From the NCBI GenBank assembly GCA_946611495.1, contig CAMODR010000027.1:1-9559 (forward strand): 9,559 nucleotides of DNA, written 5' to 3'. Made by a program: the position numbers and the translations under genes. A model generated the notes under the pieces. The model searched no databases. It worked only from the letters and a program-made list of their open reading frames with translations, and was not told the DNA's origin. Of this stretch, positions 1-6,823 are shown piece after piece. Each line of letters opens with the position of its first letter. Position 1 is the stretch's first letter. Source of the DNA: an uncultured Methanobrevibacter sp. GTDB lineage: Archaea > Methanobacteriota > Methanobacteria > Methanobacteriales > Methanobacteriaceae.

Positions 1-27
1 TAATAATAGGTATTTAATCTAATAAGT

Positions 28-73
28 AAAAATAATCTACTTAAATAATTATTTGAGTATTTATGAGAAAAAA
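28..73 (-). terminator. Probable 3' end signal of the nucleotidyltransferase gene
   Basis: Reading the minus strand past the stop codon there is a T6 run (plus-strand A6 at 68-73). It is followed by a 20-base near-perfect palindrome at 39-58, with one wobble or mismatch pair, and then a T5 run (plus-strand A5 at 28-32). Archaeal termination relies mainly on U-rich tracts, so either run could serve. The hairpin has only A-T pairs in its core and is weak. This is a plausible signal in an AT-rich stretch and not a certain one. Confidence 0.35.
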
Positions 74-98
74 TTGTCTGTTAATAGTTAAATGAGAT

Positions 99-1220
99 TT
101 AATTTTTAACAGGACTTTCTCTTAATTTTATGTATTCATTTAAGGATTCTCTAGTGGTTCCAACAAGGATTCTGTATTTTTCAAATTCACCATTTTTGAG
201 AACCTTTTCTATTTTTCCTCTTGCAACGACTTCCTCACCGTCTACGACTTCTCCTGCATAGGTGTGGGTTAGGGAAGCAAGCTCTGTAATTTCAATGTCT
301 GGGCCTTCAAGTATCTCGACGTTTTCTATTGTATATACTGCAGGATTGTCAAAAGCTCCTAATGCGCTCTTTATTGTACAGTTTACTTTCGCAAATCCTT
401 CTGGTTCGTATACGGTATCTCCCCAGGTTCCTTCAATCTCATCATAGTTTCTAGTAGCTAGTATGTCGAATAAGGTTTCTCTAATTAATCCTCTATTGCT
501 TTTACGTTCTTCATACCAAGCGAATTCTTCTTTTGTTAGGGAGTCGTCTTTTATTCTCTTATCATATACAAAGTCCCAGAAATCATCATTGATTCTGTTG
601 AGTGTGATTGACTTGTCTAATTCGTCAATGAAAACAGCTTTATCTTTGTTATCCTTGTATGCTTTGATTGCATTTCTATGGTTTTCAAGACCATAGACTA
701 CAAAGTCAAGATCAGAAGTTCCTGCCTTTTGAAGTCCTGGCAAGATTGATCCTGAGATTCCAAGGTCATCATAGCTGATATCTGCTACATAATGGAAAAA
801 GTCTGATAAGTCAAATAATTTGCTTAAGAGTTCTTCTTTATAGTCAAGTTCTTCACCATTTGCCACTTTAGTGTTGATTTCGTCATAATAGGTTTCTCTA
901 AGTCCTTTCAATCTTTCTTCTGGCTTGATGATTCTTTCAACCTTATCTATAGGAACTCCCATCATTTCAACGTTTGTAACATCACAGAAGTATAAGTAAT
1001 CTGGGTGATTTTCCCTTAAGTATGCATAAGCTTCTTCAGATCCCACTTTGGAATATCTGATTCCATCCTTTTCCCTGTCTCCGTTTTCATCTGGAATGTA
1101 TCTTAAAAAGCAGATAATCCTATCTTCAGGGTGAATGTAATTGGTTGAAGCAAATAATAATCCATCTGTACTTATAATAAAGTCTCTTGTCCTAACAGTT
1201 TTTTTTGATTTATTCATCAT
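99..1220 (-). CDS. COG2413-type archaeal nucleotidyltransferase-fold protein, function unknown
   Basis: This is a 373-residue protein resembling the archaeal family annotated as predicted nucleotidyltransferase (COG2413) or DNA polymerase beta domain protein. The N-terminal ~110 residues carry the family's typical RDFI..T.DGL.FA and R.I.FLRY.P...G.R..DG.RY pattern. The catalytic signature of the polymerase-beta nucleotidyltransferase fold is at about 155-175: GISGS (155-159), then SDLDFVV with the metal-binding Asp pair D170 and D172. D252, in LFDILATR, is a candidate third carboxylate. Residues 270-373 look beta-rich and may form a separate domain. Two adjacent ATG codons are possible starts, at 1220 and 1217. 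The GAGGG Shine-Dalgarno site lies only two bases from the first and five from the second, so 1217 is perhaps the real start. It is divergent from pstS and not obviously part of the phosphate operon. The substrate is unknown: nucleotidyl transfer to RNA, protein or a small molecule are all open. Confidence 0.85.
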   Translation of the reverse strand: MMNKSKKTVRTRDFIISTDGLLFASTNYIHPEDRIICFLRYIPDENGDREKDGIRYSKVGSEEAYAYLRENHPDYLYFCDVTNVEMMGVPIDKVERIIKPEERLKGLRETYYDEINTKVANGEELDYKEELLSKLFDLSDFFHYVADISYDDLGISGSILPGLQKAGTSDLDFVVYGLENHRNAIKAYKDNKDKAVFIDELDKSITLNRINDDFWDFVYDKRIKDDSLTKEEFAWYEERKSNRGLIRETLFDILATRNYDEIEGTWGDTVYEPEGFAKVNCTIKSALGAFDNPAVYTIENVEILEGPDIEITELASLTHTYAGEVVDGEEVVARGKIEKVLKNGEFEKYRILVGTTRESLNEYIKLRESPVKN

Positions 1221-1340
1221 ATCCCTCTAATATCACGTTATACTGTTTCTCTCATAACATTTCTATAATATTCTTTGACTTGGATAGTTAATTAAATTTA
1301 TGGTTATTGTTCAAATTCATAATAAAAAGTTGGTTAAATA

Positions 1341-1379
1341 TTATAATAAATGATTATGTGGTTGTTTATAATAATGATT
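1341..1379. repeat. Short direct repeat TTATAATAA(A)TGATT
   Basis: The sequence TTATAATAAATGATT at 1341-1355 recurs as TTATAATAATGATT at 1366-1379, one A shorter, with start points 25 bases apart. The words are AT-rich, so chance or local slippage duplication is possible. No function can be assigned. Confidence 0.35.
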
Positions 1380-1387
1380 CATAATAT

Positions 1388-1462
1388 ATGGAAAAGCTGA
1401 TGCAATATGCCCTAGAGAATAACAATGCAGATAAAATAAGATTTTTTAGGATATATTTATAA
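1388..1462 (+). CDS. Possible small protein or decayed gene fragment, 24 residues
   Basis: An ATG-initiated frame of 24 codons plus TAA would encode MEKLMQYALENNNADKIRFF followed by four more residues (RIYL). The composition is unusually protein-like for this AT-rich gap: GCC, CTG, CAA, GAG and GCA codons occur, whereas the flanks are almost only A and T. There is no Shine-Dalgarno site upstream and an in-frame stop lies two codons before the ATG. It could be a real small protein, a remnant of a lost gene, or chance. No homologue was recognised. Confidence 0.2.
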   Translation: MEKLMQYALENNNADKIRFFRIYL

Positions 1463-1527
1463 ATTTAAAATATTCCTAATGGCTAATTTTTTAAAAATAA
1501 TAGAAAATCCCCATCATTTTCCTTTAT

Positions 1528-1664
1528 CGAAAAATCTCGAAAAATCTGTTCATTTTTTAGGAAATCTTTATTTTTTTTACAAAAAATCTCATTATTTTTG
1601 TTCCTATAATAAGAACTTTATTTTTATAAATAGTAACCGTTAAATAAGCTAAAATGAGATTTCC
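1528..1664 (+). promoter_or_regulatory. Phased AAATCT motif array and inverted repeat at the pst promoter
   Basis: Forward AAATCT copies start at 1532, 1542, 1562 and 1584. These are steps of 10, 20 and 22 bases, close to whole helical turns. A reverse copy (AGATTT) lies at 1657-1662. The first two copies belong to an exact 10-base tandem repeat, CGAAAAATCT, at 1528-1537 and 1538-1547. The last forward copy extends to AAATCTCATT (1584-1593), whose exact reverse complement is at 1653-1662, so the TATA box lies between the two arms. This layout suggests a multi-site operator, perhaps phosphate-responsive. The protein that would bind it is unknown. Confidence 0.45.
1611..1632 (+). promoter_or_regulatory. 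Archaeal TATA-box promoter of the pst operon
   Basis: TTTATAAA at 1623-1630 matches the archaeal TATA consensus, and a purine-containing stretch around 1611-1618 could serve as the TFB recognition element. Transcription would start about 25 bases downstream, near 1655. That leaves a leader of roughly 65 bases and places the downstream arm of the inverted repeat at the start site. Other AT-rich matches exist in the gap, so the choice rests on position and neighbouring repeats. Confidence 0.5.
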
Positions 1665-1720
1665 AATTGTAGGTGAAAATTTTCAAACTACATTTAATTG
1701 AAATTTAAGAGGTAAAAAAA

Positions 1721-2533
1721 ATGAAAAATGAGTACAAAATTGCAATTATTGCGATTATATTAATTATTATAGGAGGGACTATACTATCCTCTGGGTCTGG
1801 AGGATCTGAAAGAATTGATATAGTAGGGTCCACATCTGTACAACCTGTAGCTGAAAAACTTGTAGAGGAATATAAAATTAACCATCCTGATGCAAATATC
1901 AATGTTCAAGGTGGAGGTTCTAGTGTTGGTATAAAGAGTGTTCAAGATGGAAGTGCGGATATTGGCACTAGTTCAAAAGATTTAGACGATAATGAAAAAC
2001 AAGACTTAAAAGAATATGAACTTGGTAAGGATGGAATTGTTTTAGCGGTTAACGTAAATAATGATGTGTCCGACTTAACAAAAGATCAATTAAAAGATAT
2101 TTTCTCAGGAAAAATTACTAACTGGAAAGAGGTAGGTGGAAATGATGCTGAAATTCATGTTGTAAGTCGTGAAGCAGGATCCGGTACTTTAGATGCATTT
2201 GAAAGTATAGTGATGGGTGAGACAAAAATTAAAAGTGATGCAATTGTTCAAAGTTCTACTGAGGCTGTAAAACAATCTGTTAAGCAAGATGAAAATGCAA
2301 TAGGTTTTGTTTCTTTTGCACATATGTCAGATGACGTGAAATCCTTAAGTGTTGAGGGAATAGCTCCAAGTAGTGAAAGTATTGCAGATGGTTCTTATGA
2401 ATTGCAAAGGCCCTTTTTATTCCTAGTTAAAGGGGAGCCTTCAGGTGATTTAAAAGAATTTATTGATTGGGTAAATGGTTCAGAAGCTAGAAAAGTTTTA
2501 GATGGAGAAAAAATTGTCAAATCAAATAAATAA
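1721..2533 (+). CDS. pstS: Phosphate ABC transporter substrate-binding protein PstS
   Basis: PstS captures inorganic phosphate outside the membrane and hands it to the PstC-PstA channel. The 270-residue protein has a short charged N-terminus and one hydrophobic segment (about 7-23) with no lipobox cysteine, so it is probably tethered by an uncleaved membrane anchor with a short Ser/Gly linker. The binding domain shows the family's phosphate-contact loops: GSTSV (36-40), GGGSSVG (64-70), ADIGTSSK (79-86) and SREAGSGT (149-156, with R150 and T156). [13 protein letters not shown] (128-140) is also characteristic of the PstS family. AGAGGT at 1708-1713, seven bases before the ATG, supports the start. 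It is first in the operon, downstream of a candidate operator and TATA box, and is followed by a hairpin with a T-tract that may make it the most abundant product. The identification is firm. Confidence 0.96.
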   Translation: MKNEYKIAIIAIILIIIGGTILSSGSGGSERIDIVGSTSVQPVAEKLVEEYKINHPDANINVQGGGSSVGIKSVQDGSADIGTSSKDLDDNEKQDLKEYELGKDGIVLAVNVNNDVSDLTKDQLKDIFSGKITNWKEVGGNDAEIHVVSREAGSGTLDAFESIVMGETKIKSDAIVQSSTEAVKQSVKQDENAIGFVSFAHMSDDVKSLSVEGIAPSSESIADGSYELQRPFLFLVKGEPSGDLKEFIDWVNGSEARKVLDGEKIVKSNK

Positions 2534-2558
2534 TTCATGGGATATGATTTAAAGGATT

Positions 2559-2600
2559 AATATAATAAATAATCAATTTATTATATTTTTTTCTTTTTTT
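2559..2600 (+). terminator. Hairpin plus T7-C-T7 tract between pstS and pstC
   Basis: A perfect 12-bp inverted repeat (2559-2570 paired with 2576-2587, five-base loop) overlaps the start of a T-run at 2586-2592. After a single C there is a second T7 at 2594-2600. The stem is entirely A-T and so not very stable, but the T-tract is what archaeal termination mainly needs. Lying inside the operon, it probably causes partial termination or protects the 3' end of a short pstS transcript. Confidence 0.6.
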
Positions 2601-2623
2601 AATTTGTATTATGGAGATTTACT

Positions 2624-3499
2624 ATGACTAAAATTGCAGCTGAAGCATTAATAGAGAAATCTTTGTTTATTCTAGCATTGTTCTCTTGTTTCGTGATTCT
2701 GATAATATTATGCTTTATATTTTTTGAAGGGTTTCCAGCAATTCAAGAATATGGGTTTTTCAAATTTCTATTTGGAACAATATGGTCTCCAAATGATGGT
2801 CAATTTGGAGTGTTTGATATGATTATAGGATCTCTATATGTCACATTCATTGCACTTATAATAGCAATTCCTTTATCCATTTCATGTGCCACATTCATGG
2901 CAGAGGTTGCAAGTAATAAAGTTAGAAACTTTTTAAAGCCAGTTGTTCAAACATTATCTGGAATTCCTTCTGTTGTTTATGGATTTTTTGGCTTAATTAT
3001 CCTAGTTCCATTTGTAAGGTCCCAATTTGGGGGAACCGGTTTCAGCATATTTACTGCGGCAATTATATTATCCATCATGATTTTGCCAACAATTATCTCA
3101 GTTTCTTATGATTCATTAAGATCAGTTCCACAAGATTACAAAGAAGCTTCCTTAGGTTTAGGAGCAACAAACTGGCAGACTATTCGCAGAGTAGTCTTTC
3201 CATCAGCGCTACCTGGAATTATCACTGCAATTATTTTAGGAATGAGTAGGGCTGTTGGCGAAACATTGGCAGTGATTATGGTGGTAGGTAATGTTGCAAA
3301 AATGCCATCATCAATTTTTAGTCCAGCACGGACTTTAACTTCAAATATTGCATTAGAAATGAGTTATGCAACCGGTATTCACTATAATGCATTGTTTGCC
3401 ACAGCAGTTGTGTTATTCATGCTCATAATGTTATTGTTGGTTGTTGCGAATTATGTTCAAAGGAAATATAGTATAGATATTGGTGGAGGAACCTTATGA
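2624..3499 (+). CDS. pstC: Phosphate ABC transporter permease PstC
   Basis: PstC is one of the two membrane subunits that form the phosphate channel. Its 291 residues show about six hydrophobic segments (roughly 14-35, 66-88, 110-131, 141-163, 197-220, 256-277). The cytoplasmic coupling (EAA) loop is at about 174-199 ([20 protein letters not shown] and on to LPGI), which contacts PstB. SRAVGET (208-214) matches the conserved PstC Arg/Glu motif associated with phosphate passage. GGAG at 2613-2616 supports the ATG. It lies 90 bases downstream of pstS, beyond the hairpin. Its last codons contain GGTGGAGG and its stop overlaps an ATG (ATGA at 3496-3499), which opens a nine-codon mini-ORF leading to pstA. 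It is assigned to PstC over PstA by the SRAVGET motif and by gene order. Confidence 0.95.
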   Translation: MTKIAAEALIEKSLFILALFSCFVILIILCFIFFEGFPAIQEYGFFKFLFGTIWSPNDGQFGVFDMIIGSLYVTFIALIIAIPLSISCATFMAEVASNKVRNFLKPVVQTLSGIPSVVYGFFGLIILVPFVRSQFGGTGFSIFTAAIILSIMILPTIISVSYDSLRSVPQDYKEASLGLGATNWQTIRRVVFPSALPGIITAIILGMSRAVGETLAVIMVVGNVAKMPSSIFSPARTLTSNIALEMSYATGIHYNALFATAVVLFMLIMLLLVVANYVQRKYSIDIGGGTL

Positions 3500-3525
3500 A
3501 TCCTAGGGGAGGTATAAAAAAATGA
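3496..3525 (+). CDS. Nine-codon mini-ORF bridging pstC and pstA
   Basis: The frame reads MNPRGGIKK and stops. Its ATG overlaps the pstC stop (ATGA), and its TGA (3523-3525) overlaps the pstA start (ATGA at 3522-3525). A good Shine-Dalgarno match, GGTGGAGG at 3482-3489, lies six bases upstream, inside pstC. The mini-ORF itself contains the pstA Shine-Dalgarno site (GGGGAGGT, 3506-3513). This geometry would let ribosomes pass from pstC to pstA. It could also be chance, or the relic of an N-terminal extension of pstA lost by a one-base change in the A7 run at 3516-3522. Confidence 0.3.
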   Translation: MNPRGGIKK

Positions 3526-4373
3526 ATTTTAACTTTATATCTGCAAGAACATCTCAAAAGATAATGAATTCCATATTTGTACTTTCAGGAATATTAACTT
3601 TAGCCATATTAGCAATTATTTTAGCGGATATTTTGATTAAAGGACTTCCAGTAATAAATATGGAATTTATTTTTGGCCAAGTAGAAAATCAAGGCGAATC
3701 TGGTGGGATATTTCCAATAATCATATCCAGTTTATATGTAACATTAGTTTCAATTCTAATAGCTACTCCATTAGGTGTAGGTGCAGCTATTTATATGGTA
3801 GAATATGCAAGTAATGAGAAATTAACCAATATAATACGTTTTGGAGCAGAAACATTAGCTTCTATTCCATCAATTGTATTTGGGTTATTTGGATTATCAT
3901 TTTTTGTAATATTTTTAAATTTAGGATGGTCCATTTTTTCAGCCAGTTTAGTTTTAGCTATTATGGCTATTCCAACAATATTTCAAGTTGCAGAAGTCTC
4001 TTTAAGTTCTGTACCAAGCATATATAAGGAAGGAAGTTATGGATTAGGGGCTACAAAATGGCAAACTATTTATAAAGTCATTATACCTGCAGCTCTTCCT
4101 GGAATTGTTACTGGAGTTATATTAGGGATGACAAGATCTATTTCTGAAGCTGCTGCAGTAATGTATGCTGTGGGATCATCTATTATAATGCCAATTTCTA
4201 TATTTGACCCTGGCAGGCCATTGCCACTTCATTTGTATGTTTTAGCAACTGAAGGAATTTCTTTGCCTAATGCATTTGGAACTGCAGCGGTCCTTGTAAT
4301 TATAGTATTGGTTATTACATTTTTAACTAATTATTTCACAGAGAAGTATCAGAATAAAATGATGGGAAAATAA
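3522..4373 (+). CDS. pstA: Phosphate ABC transporter permease PstA
   Basis: PstA is the second channel subunit and pairs with PstC in the membrane. The 283 residues contain about six hydrophobic segments (roughly 17-40, 63-92, 112-133, 136-156, 192-220, 251-274). The coupling loop is at about 170-195, [20 protein letters not shown] continuing to LPGI. The segment usually seen as RAIGETAP in PstA is RSISEAAA here (205-212). The Arg and Glu are kept but the Gly is replaced by Ser. A strong GGGGAGGT site at 3506-3513 supports the ATG. It follows pstC by 22 bases and precedes pstB by 21, so it is clearly co-transcribed. Assignment to PstA rests on order in the operon and similarity to the partner permease. 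Confidence in the family is very high. Confidence 0.94.
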   Translation: MNFNFISARTSQKIMNSIFVLSGILTLAILAIILADILIKGLPVINMEFIFGQVENQGESGGIFPIIISSLYVTLVSILIATPLGVGAAIYMVEYASNEKLTNIIRFGAETLASIPSIVFGLFGLSFFVIFLNLGWSIFSASLVLAIMAIPTIFQVAEVSLSSVPSIYKEGSYGLGATKWQTIYKVIIPAALPGIVTGVILGMTRSISEAAAVMYAVGSSIIMPISIFDPGRPLPLHLYVLATEGISLPNAFGTAAVLVIIVLVITFLTNYFTEKYQNKMMGK

Positions 4374-4394
4374 GTAAAGTTAAGAGGTTTAATT

Positions 4395-5147
4395 ATGTAT
4401 AAGATTATTGCTAAGCATTTAAATACTTATTTTGGGGATGCACATATTCTTAAGGATATAAATTTTAAAGTGGCTGAAAACACAGTTACAGCATTAATTG
4501 GTCCATCAGGTTGTGGAAAATCAACTTTTTTAAGGTCGATTAATAGAATGAATGATTTAATACCTACATTTAAACGTGAGGGAACTCTTCTCCTAGATGA
4601 GGAAGATATTTACTCACCTGAAATGGATGTTGTAAATTTAAGAAGAAAAGTAGGAATGGTTTTTCAGAAACCTAACCCTTTTCCAAAATCCATTTTTGAT
4701 AATGTTTCTTACGGCTTGAAGATTCATGGCATAGACGATGAAGGTTTTATAGAACAGAGAGTTGAAGAAAGTTTAAAATCAGCGGCTATTTGGGATGAAG
4801 TAAAAGATAAGCTTGATCAGTCTGCTATGAGTCTATCTGGAGGCCAACAACAAAGATTATGTATTGCAAGGACAATAGCTAATAATCCAGAGGTTATTTT
4901 AATGGATGAGCCTTGTTCTGCACTAGACCCAATTTCAACATTAAAAATTGAAGATTTGATTCATAAACTTAAAAAAGATTATACAATCATTATTGTAACA
5001 CATAATATGCAACAGGCTTCAAGAGTTTCAGATTACACATCCTTTTTCTTGAATGGGGAGATTATTGAAAGTGATGAAACTGAACGATTGTTTGTAAGTC
5101 CTAAAGAACAAAAAACAGAAGAATATATAACTGGAAGGTTCGGATAA
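4395..5147 (+). CDS. pstB: Phosphate ABC transporter ATP-binding protein PstB
   Basis: PstB is the cytoplasmic ATPase that powers phosphate uptake by PstC and PstA. All ABC motifs are present in its 250 residues: aromatic A-loop Y12, Walker A GPSGCGKS (36-43), Q-loop FQKPNPFP (90-97, the PNPFP being typical of PstB), signature LSGGQQQR (147-154), Walker B VILMDEP (167-173), D-loop SALD (175-178) and switch His203 in THN. Length and the PNPFPKSI and NRMNDLIP segments point to PstB and not another ABC ATPase. AAGAGGT at 4382-4388 supports the start. It sits between pstA (21 bases) and phoU (25 bases), the usual order. No motif is missing, so it should be active. Confidence 0.97.
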   Translation: MYKIIAKHLNTYFGDAHILKDINFKVAENTVTALIGPSGCGKSTFLRSINRMNDLIPTFKREGTLLLDEEDIYSPEMDVVNLRRKVGMVFQKPNPFPKSIFDNVSYGLKIHGIDDEGFIEQRVEESLKSAAIWDEVKDKLDQSAMSLSGGQQQRLCIARTIANNPEVILMDEPCSALDPISTLKIEDLIHKLKKDYTIIIVTHNMQQASRVSDYTSFFLNGEIIESDETERLFVSPKEQKTEEYITGRFG

Positions 5148-5172
5148 TAGATTAAATTAGGGAGAAAAAATT

Positions 5173-5844
5173 ATGGATGAGAAATTTCCAAGTGTCACAT
5201 TTCAAAATAGGATGAATAGTATTAAAGAAGATTATAAGGAATTAGGAAATTTAGCTATTAAATTAAATGGGTCGGTTGTAAAATTACTTGAAAAGTATGA
5301 TGAATCCATTTATGACGATATTGAAAAATGTTCTAATATTATAGATATTAAAACTATTGATTTAGAAAGGGAATGCATTAGATTTCTGGCTACAGAACAA
5401 CCTTTAGCTAAAGATTTGATGTTTATTGAATCAACTCTAAGGGTAATAAGTCATTTTAAAAGGATATGCCATTTATTTTTAAAAATTGCCAAATCAATCA
5501 AAAACATTCAAGAGGTAGACATTCCGGAAAAAATACTTAAAGAATTAGCATATATGGGGGATTACACTCTAATTATGTTAAAAAAAGCATTTTTTGTATT
5601 TTTAAATCAGGATTTGGATAAAGCAAAAGAACTATCTAGTGATGATGATAAAATGGATGAATTTTATGATTCCATTTTAAATGAAGTTACCGCAACTATG
5701 GTTGAAGATAACGATTTGATTCCATATATTATTGATGTTATATTCTTGGCCAGATACTTTGAGAGAATTGCTGATAAAGCAGTTAGCATAGGATCAAGAA
5801 CAGTATTTATGCTTACTTTAAAAAGGCCAGATATTGATGATTGA
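5173..5844 (+). CDS. phoU: Phosphate transport regulator PhoU
   Basis: PhoU is a cytoplasmic helical protein that interacts with the Pst transporter and restrains uptake and phosphate-starvation signalling when phosphate is sufficient. The 223 residues match the usual PhoU length and contain two related three-helix repeats (about 15-110 and 125-215). PhoU repeats usually carry an E(D)xxxD metal-binding motif. The second repeat keeps it as FERIAD (E197 and D201). The first reads FKRICH, with Lys96 and His100 in place of the acidic pair, so its metal site is probably lost or altered. RECIRFLATEQPLAKDL (66-82) is a well-conserved PhoU stretch. GGGAGA at 5160-5165 supports the ATG. It is 25 bases after pstB and surely in the same operon. 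Confidence 0.92.
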   Translation: MDEKFPSVTFQNRMNSIKEDYKELGNLAIKLNGSVVKLLEKYDESIYDDIEKCSNIIDIKTIDLERECIRFLATEQPLAKDLMFIESTLRVISHFKRICHLFLKIAKSIKNIQEVDIPEKILKELAYMGDYTLIMLKKAFFVFLNQDLDKAKELSSDDDKMDEFYDSILNEVTATMVEDNDLIPYIIDVIFLARYFERIADKAVSIGSRTVFMLTLKRPDIDD

Positions 5845-5853
5845 ATGTTAAAA

Positions 5854-5881
5854 AAATATTTATAATATTATAAAAATATTT
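5854..5881. promoter_or_regulatory. Nested palindrome and TATA-like element before the HTH-phoU gene
   Basis: Two copies of the palindrome AAATATTT (5854-5861 and 5874-5881) flank a third palindrome, ATAATATTAT (5862-5871), giving a nearly symmetric 28-base element. TTTATAAT at 5859-5866 inside it could be a TATA box for a separate promoter, with a start near 5890 and a leader of about 43 bases. It might equally be an operator for the downstream DNA-binding PhoU or a weak hairpin. The words are all A-T, which lowers certainty. Confidence 0.4.
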
Positions 5882-5932
5882 AGTAATAAATTTAATAGAA
5901 AATTTTCATCTCTCTTTTTAAGAGGTTCATTC

Positions 5933-6823
5933 ATGAGTAGAAGTAATAAAACATTAGAAGAAATTTTAGAGTATATCTTTTATCAAAATCCAACTAATCA
6001 AGATGAAATAGCGGATGATTTAAAGATCACCAGAAGGTATGTGACAAAGTTGCTTAAGCCATTATTAGATGAGGGAATTGTTAAAAAAGTATATGTTATT
6101 GATTTAAAAAAATATGATGAAATCTATGGAGATTCTAATTCTGAGTTTAATCCTAAGGACTATTCAACTAATATTTTAATTAAAAATTTGGAAAATATGT
6201 CTAATCATGTGAAAAATCAGCTTGAATTATCTTTTGAATCAGTTATTGAAAATGATGAGGAAAAGGCTAAAGAAGCTTTAGAATTAGATTATATAACTAA
6301 TAACATGTTTGAAAAAATTCGTTCTTCTGTAGAGACGGTTGTTAATTTAAATCCTCATTTTAAACTTTCTAAAATTCTGCTTTTTAACGAAGTGGCTTAT
6401 AATTTCGAAAGGATTGGAGATTATTGTAGTCATCTAAATAAATTTATTATTAATAATGATGATATTATTGATGATAAGATCTTGTATATCCTAAAAAAGA
6501 TGTATAAATATGCTCAAATGTCCATTTCATATTCTACAGATGCATTTATAGATGGTTCCGTAGATTTAAAAGGGAATTTGAGGGATACTGAAGAGAAAAT
6601 GCATCAAAGGCAATCAGAAGCCATGAAGGAAATTGCTATCCATATGTCAGATTCCTCTTTAGAGGATATTGAAACAGCCAATTATTATATTTATCTTACA
6701 CGTGTAATTAAAGCATTTGAAAGAATCGGGGATATATCCGTTGAAATTATGGATATTGCAGTTGAATTTCATAGGGATATTCCTAGAACCACAGTTCCTC
6801 GTTATTTCAGGGATGATGGATAA
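5933..6823 (+). CDS. Helix-turn-helix PhoU fusion, probable phosphate-responsive regulator
   Basis: The 296-residue protein joins an N-terminal winged helix-turn-helix (about 7-58) to a PhoU domain (about 80-280). In the first part, NQDEIADDLKITRRYVTKLL (22-41) reads as helix-turn-recognition helix, and DEGIVKKVYVIDLKKY (46-61) as the wing. The PhoU part has two repeats, both with the intact metal motif: FERIGD at 158-163 (E159, D163) and FERIGD at 262-267 (E263, D267). It is 88 bases after phoU, with AAGAGGT at 5920-5926 before the ATG and a nested palindrome upstream. The DNA-binding domain suggests that it reads transporter or phosphate status and controls transcription of the pst genes, a role filled by PhoB in bacteria. 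That role is inference; the domain call is strong. It may be read both with the operon and from its own promoter. Confidence 0.88.
   Translation: MSRSNKTLEEILEYIFYQNPTNQDEIADDLKITRRYVTKLLKPLLDEGIVKKVYVIDLKKYDEIYGDSNSEFNPKDYSTNILIKNLENMSNHVKNQLELSFESVIENDEEKAKEALELDYITNNMFEKIRSSVETVVNLNPHFKLSKILLFNEVAYNFERIGDYCSHLNKFIINNDDIIDDKILYILKKMYKYAQMSISYSTDAFIDGSVDLKGNLRDTEEKMHQRQSEAMKEIAIHMSDSSLEDIETANYYIYLTRVIKAFERIGDISVEIMDIAVEFHRDIPRTTVPRYFRDDG

Larger units (their letters stand above)
1221..1720. other. 500-base divergent intergenic region, AT-rich, control elements
   Basis: This stretch separates the minus-strand nucleotidyltransferase from pstS. Near the minus-strand gene there are TATA-like stretches around 1263-1272 and 1290-1301, either of which could be its promoter. 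A near-identical direct repeat lies at 1341-1355 and 1366-1379, differing by one A. A 25-codon open frame at 1388-1462 has more protein-like composition than its surroundings. The 1500-1665 part holds the AAATCT motif array and the pst promoter, which are listed separately. No known RNA gene was recognised. Confidence 0.6.

Noticed and set aside
1315..1386. ATTCATAATA repeated at 1315-1324 and 1377-1386
   Set aside because: The copies are short, almost purely A/T and have no clear relation to a promoter; chance is the simpler explanation.
1705..1902. Minus-strand frame opposite the start of pstS with a hydrophobic end
   Set aside because: The hydrophobic part is the complement of the PstS membrane anchor codons and there is no ribosome site.
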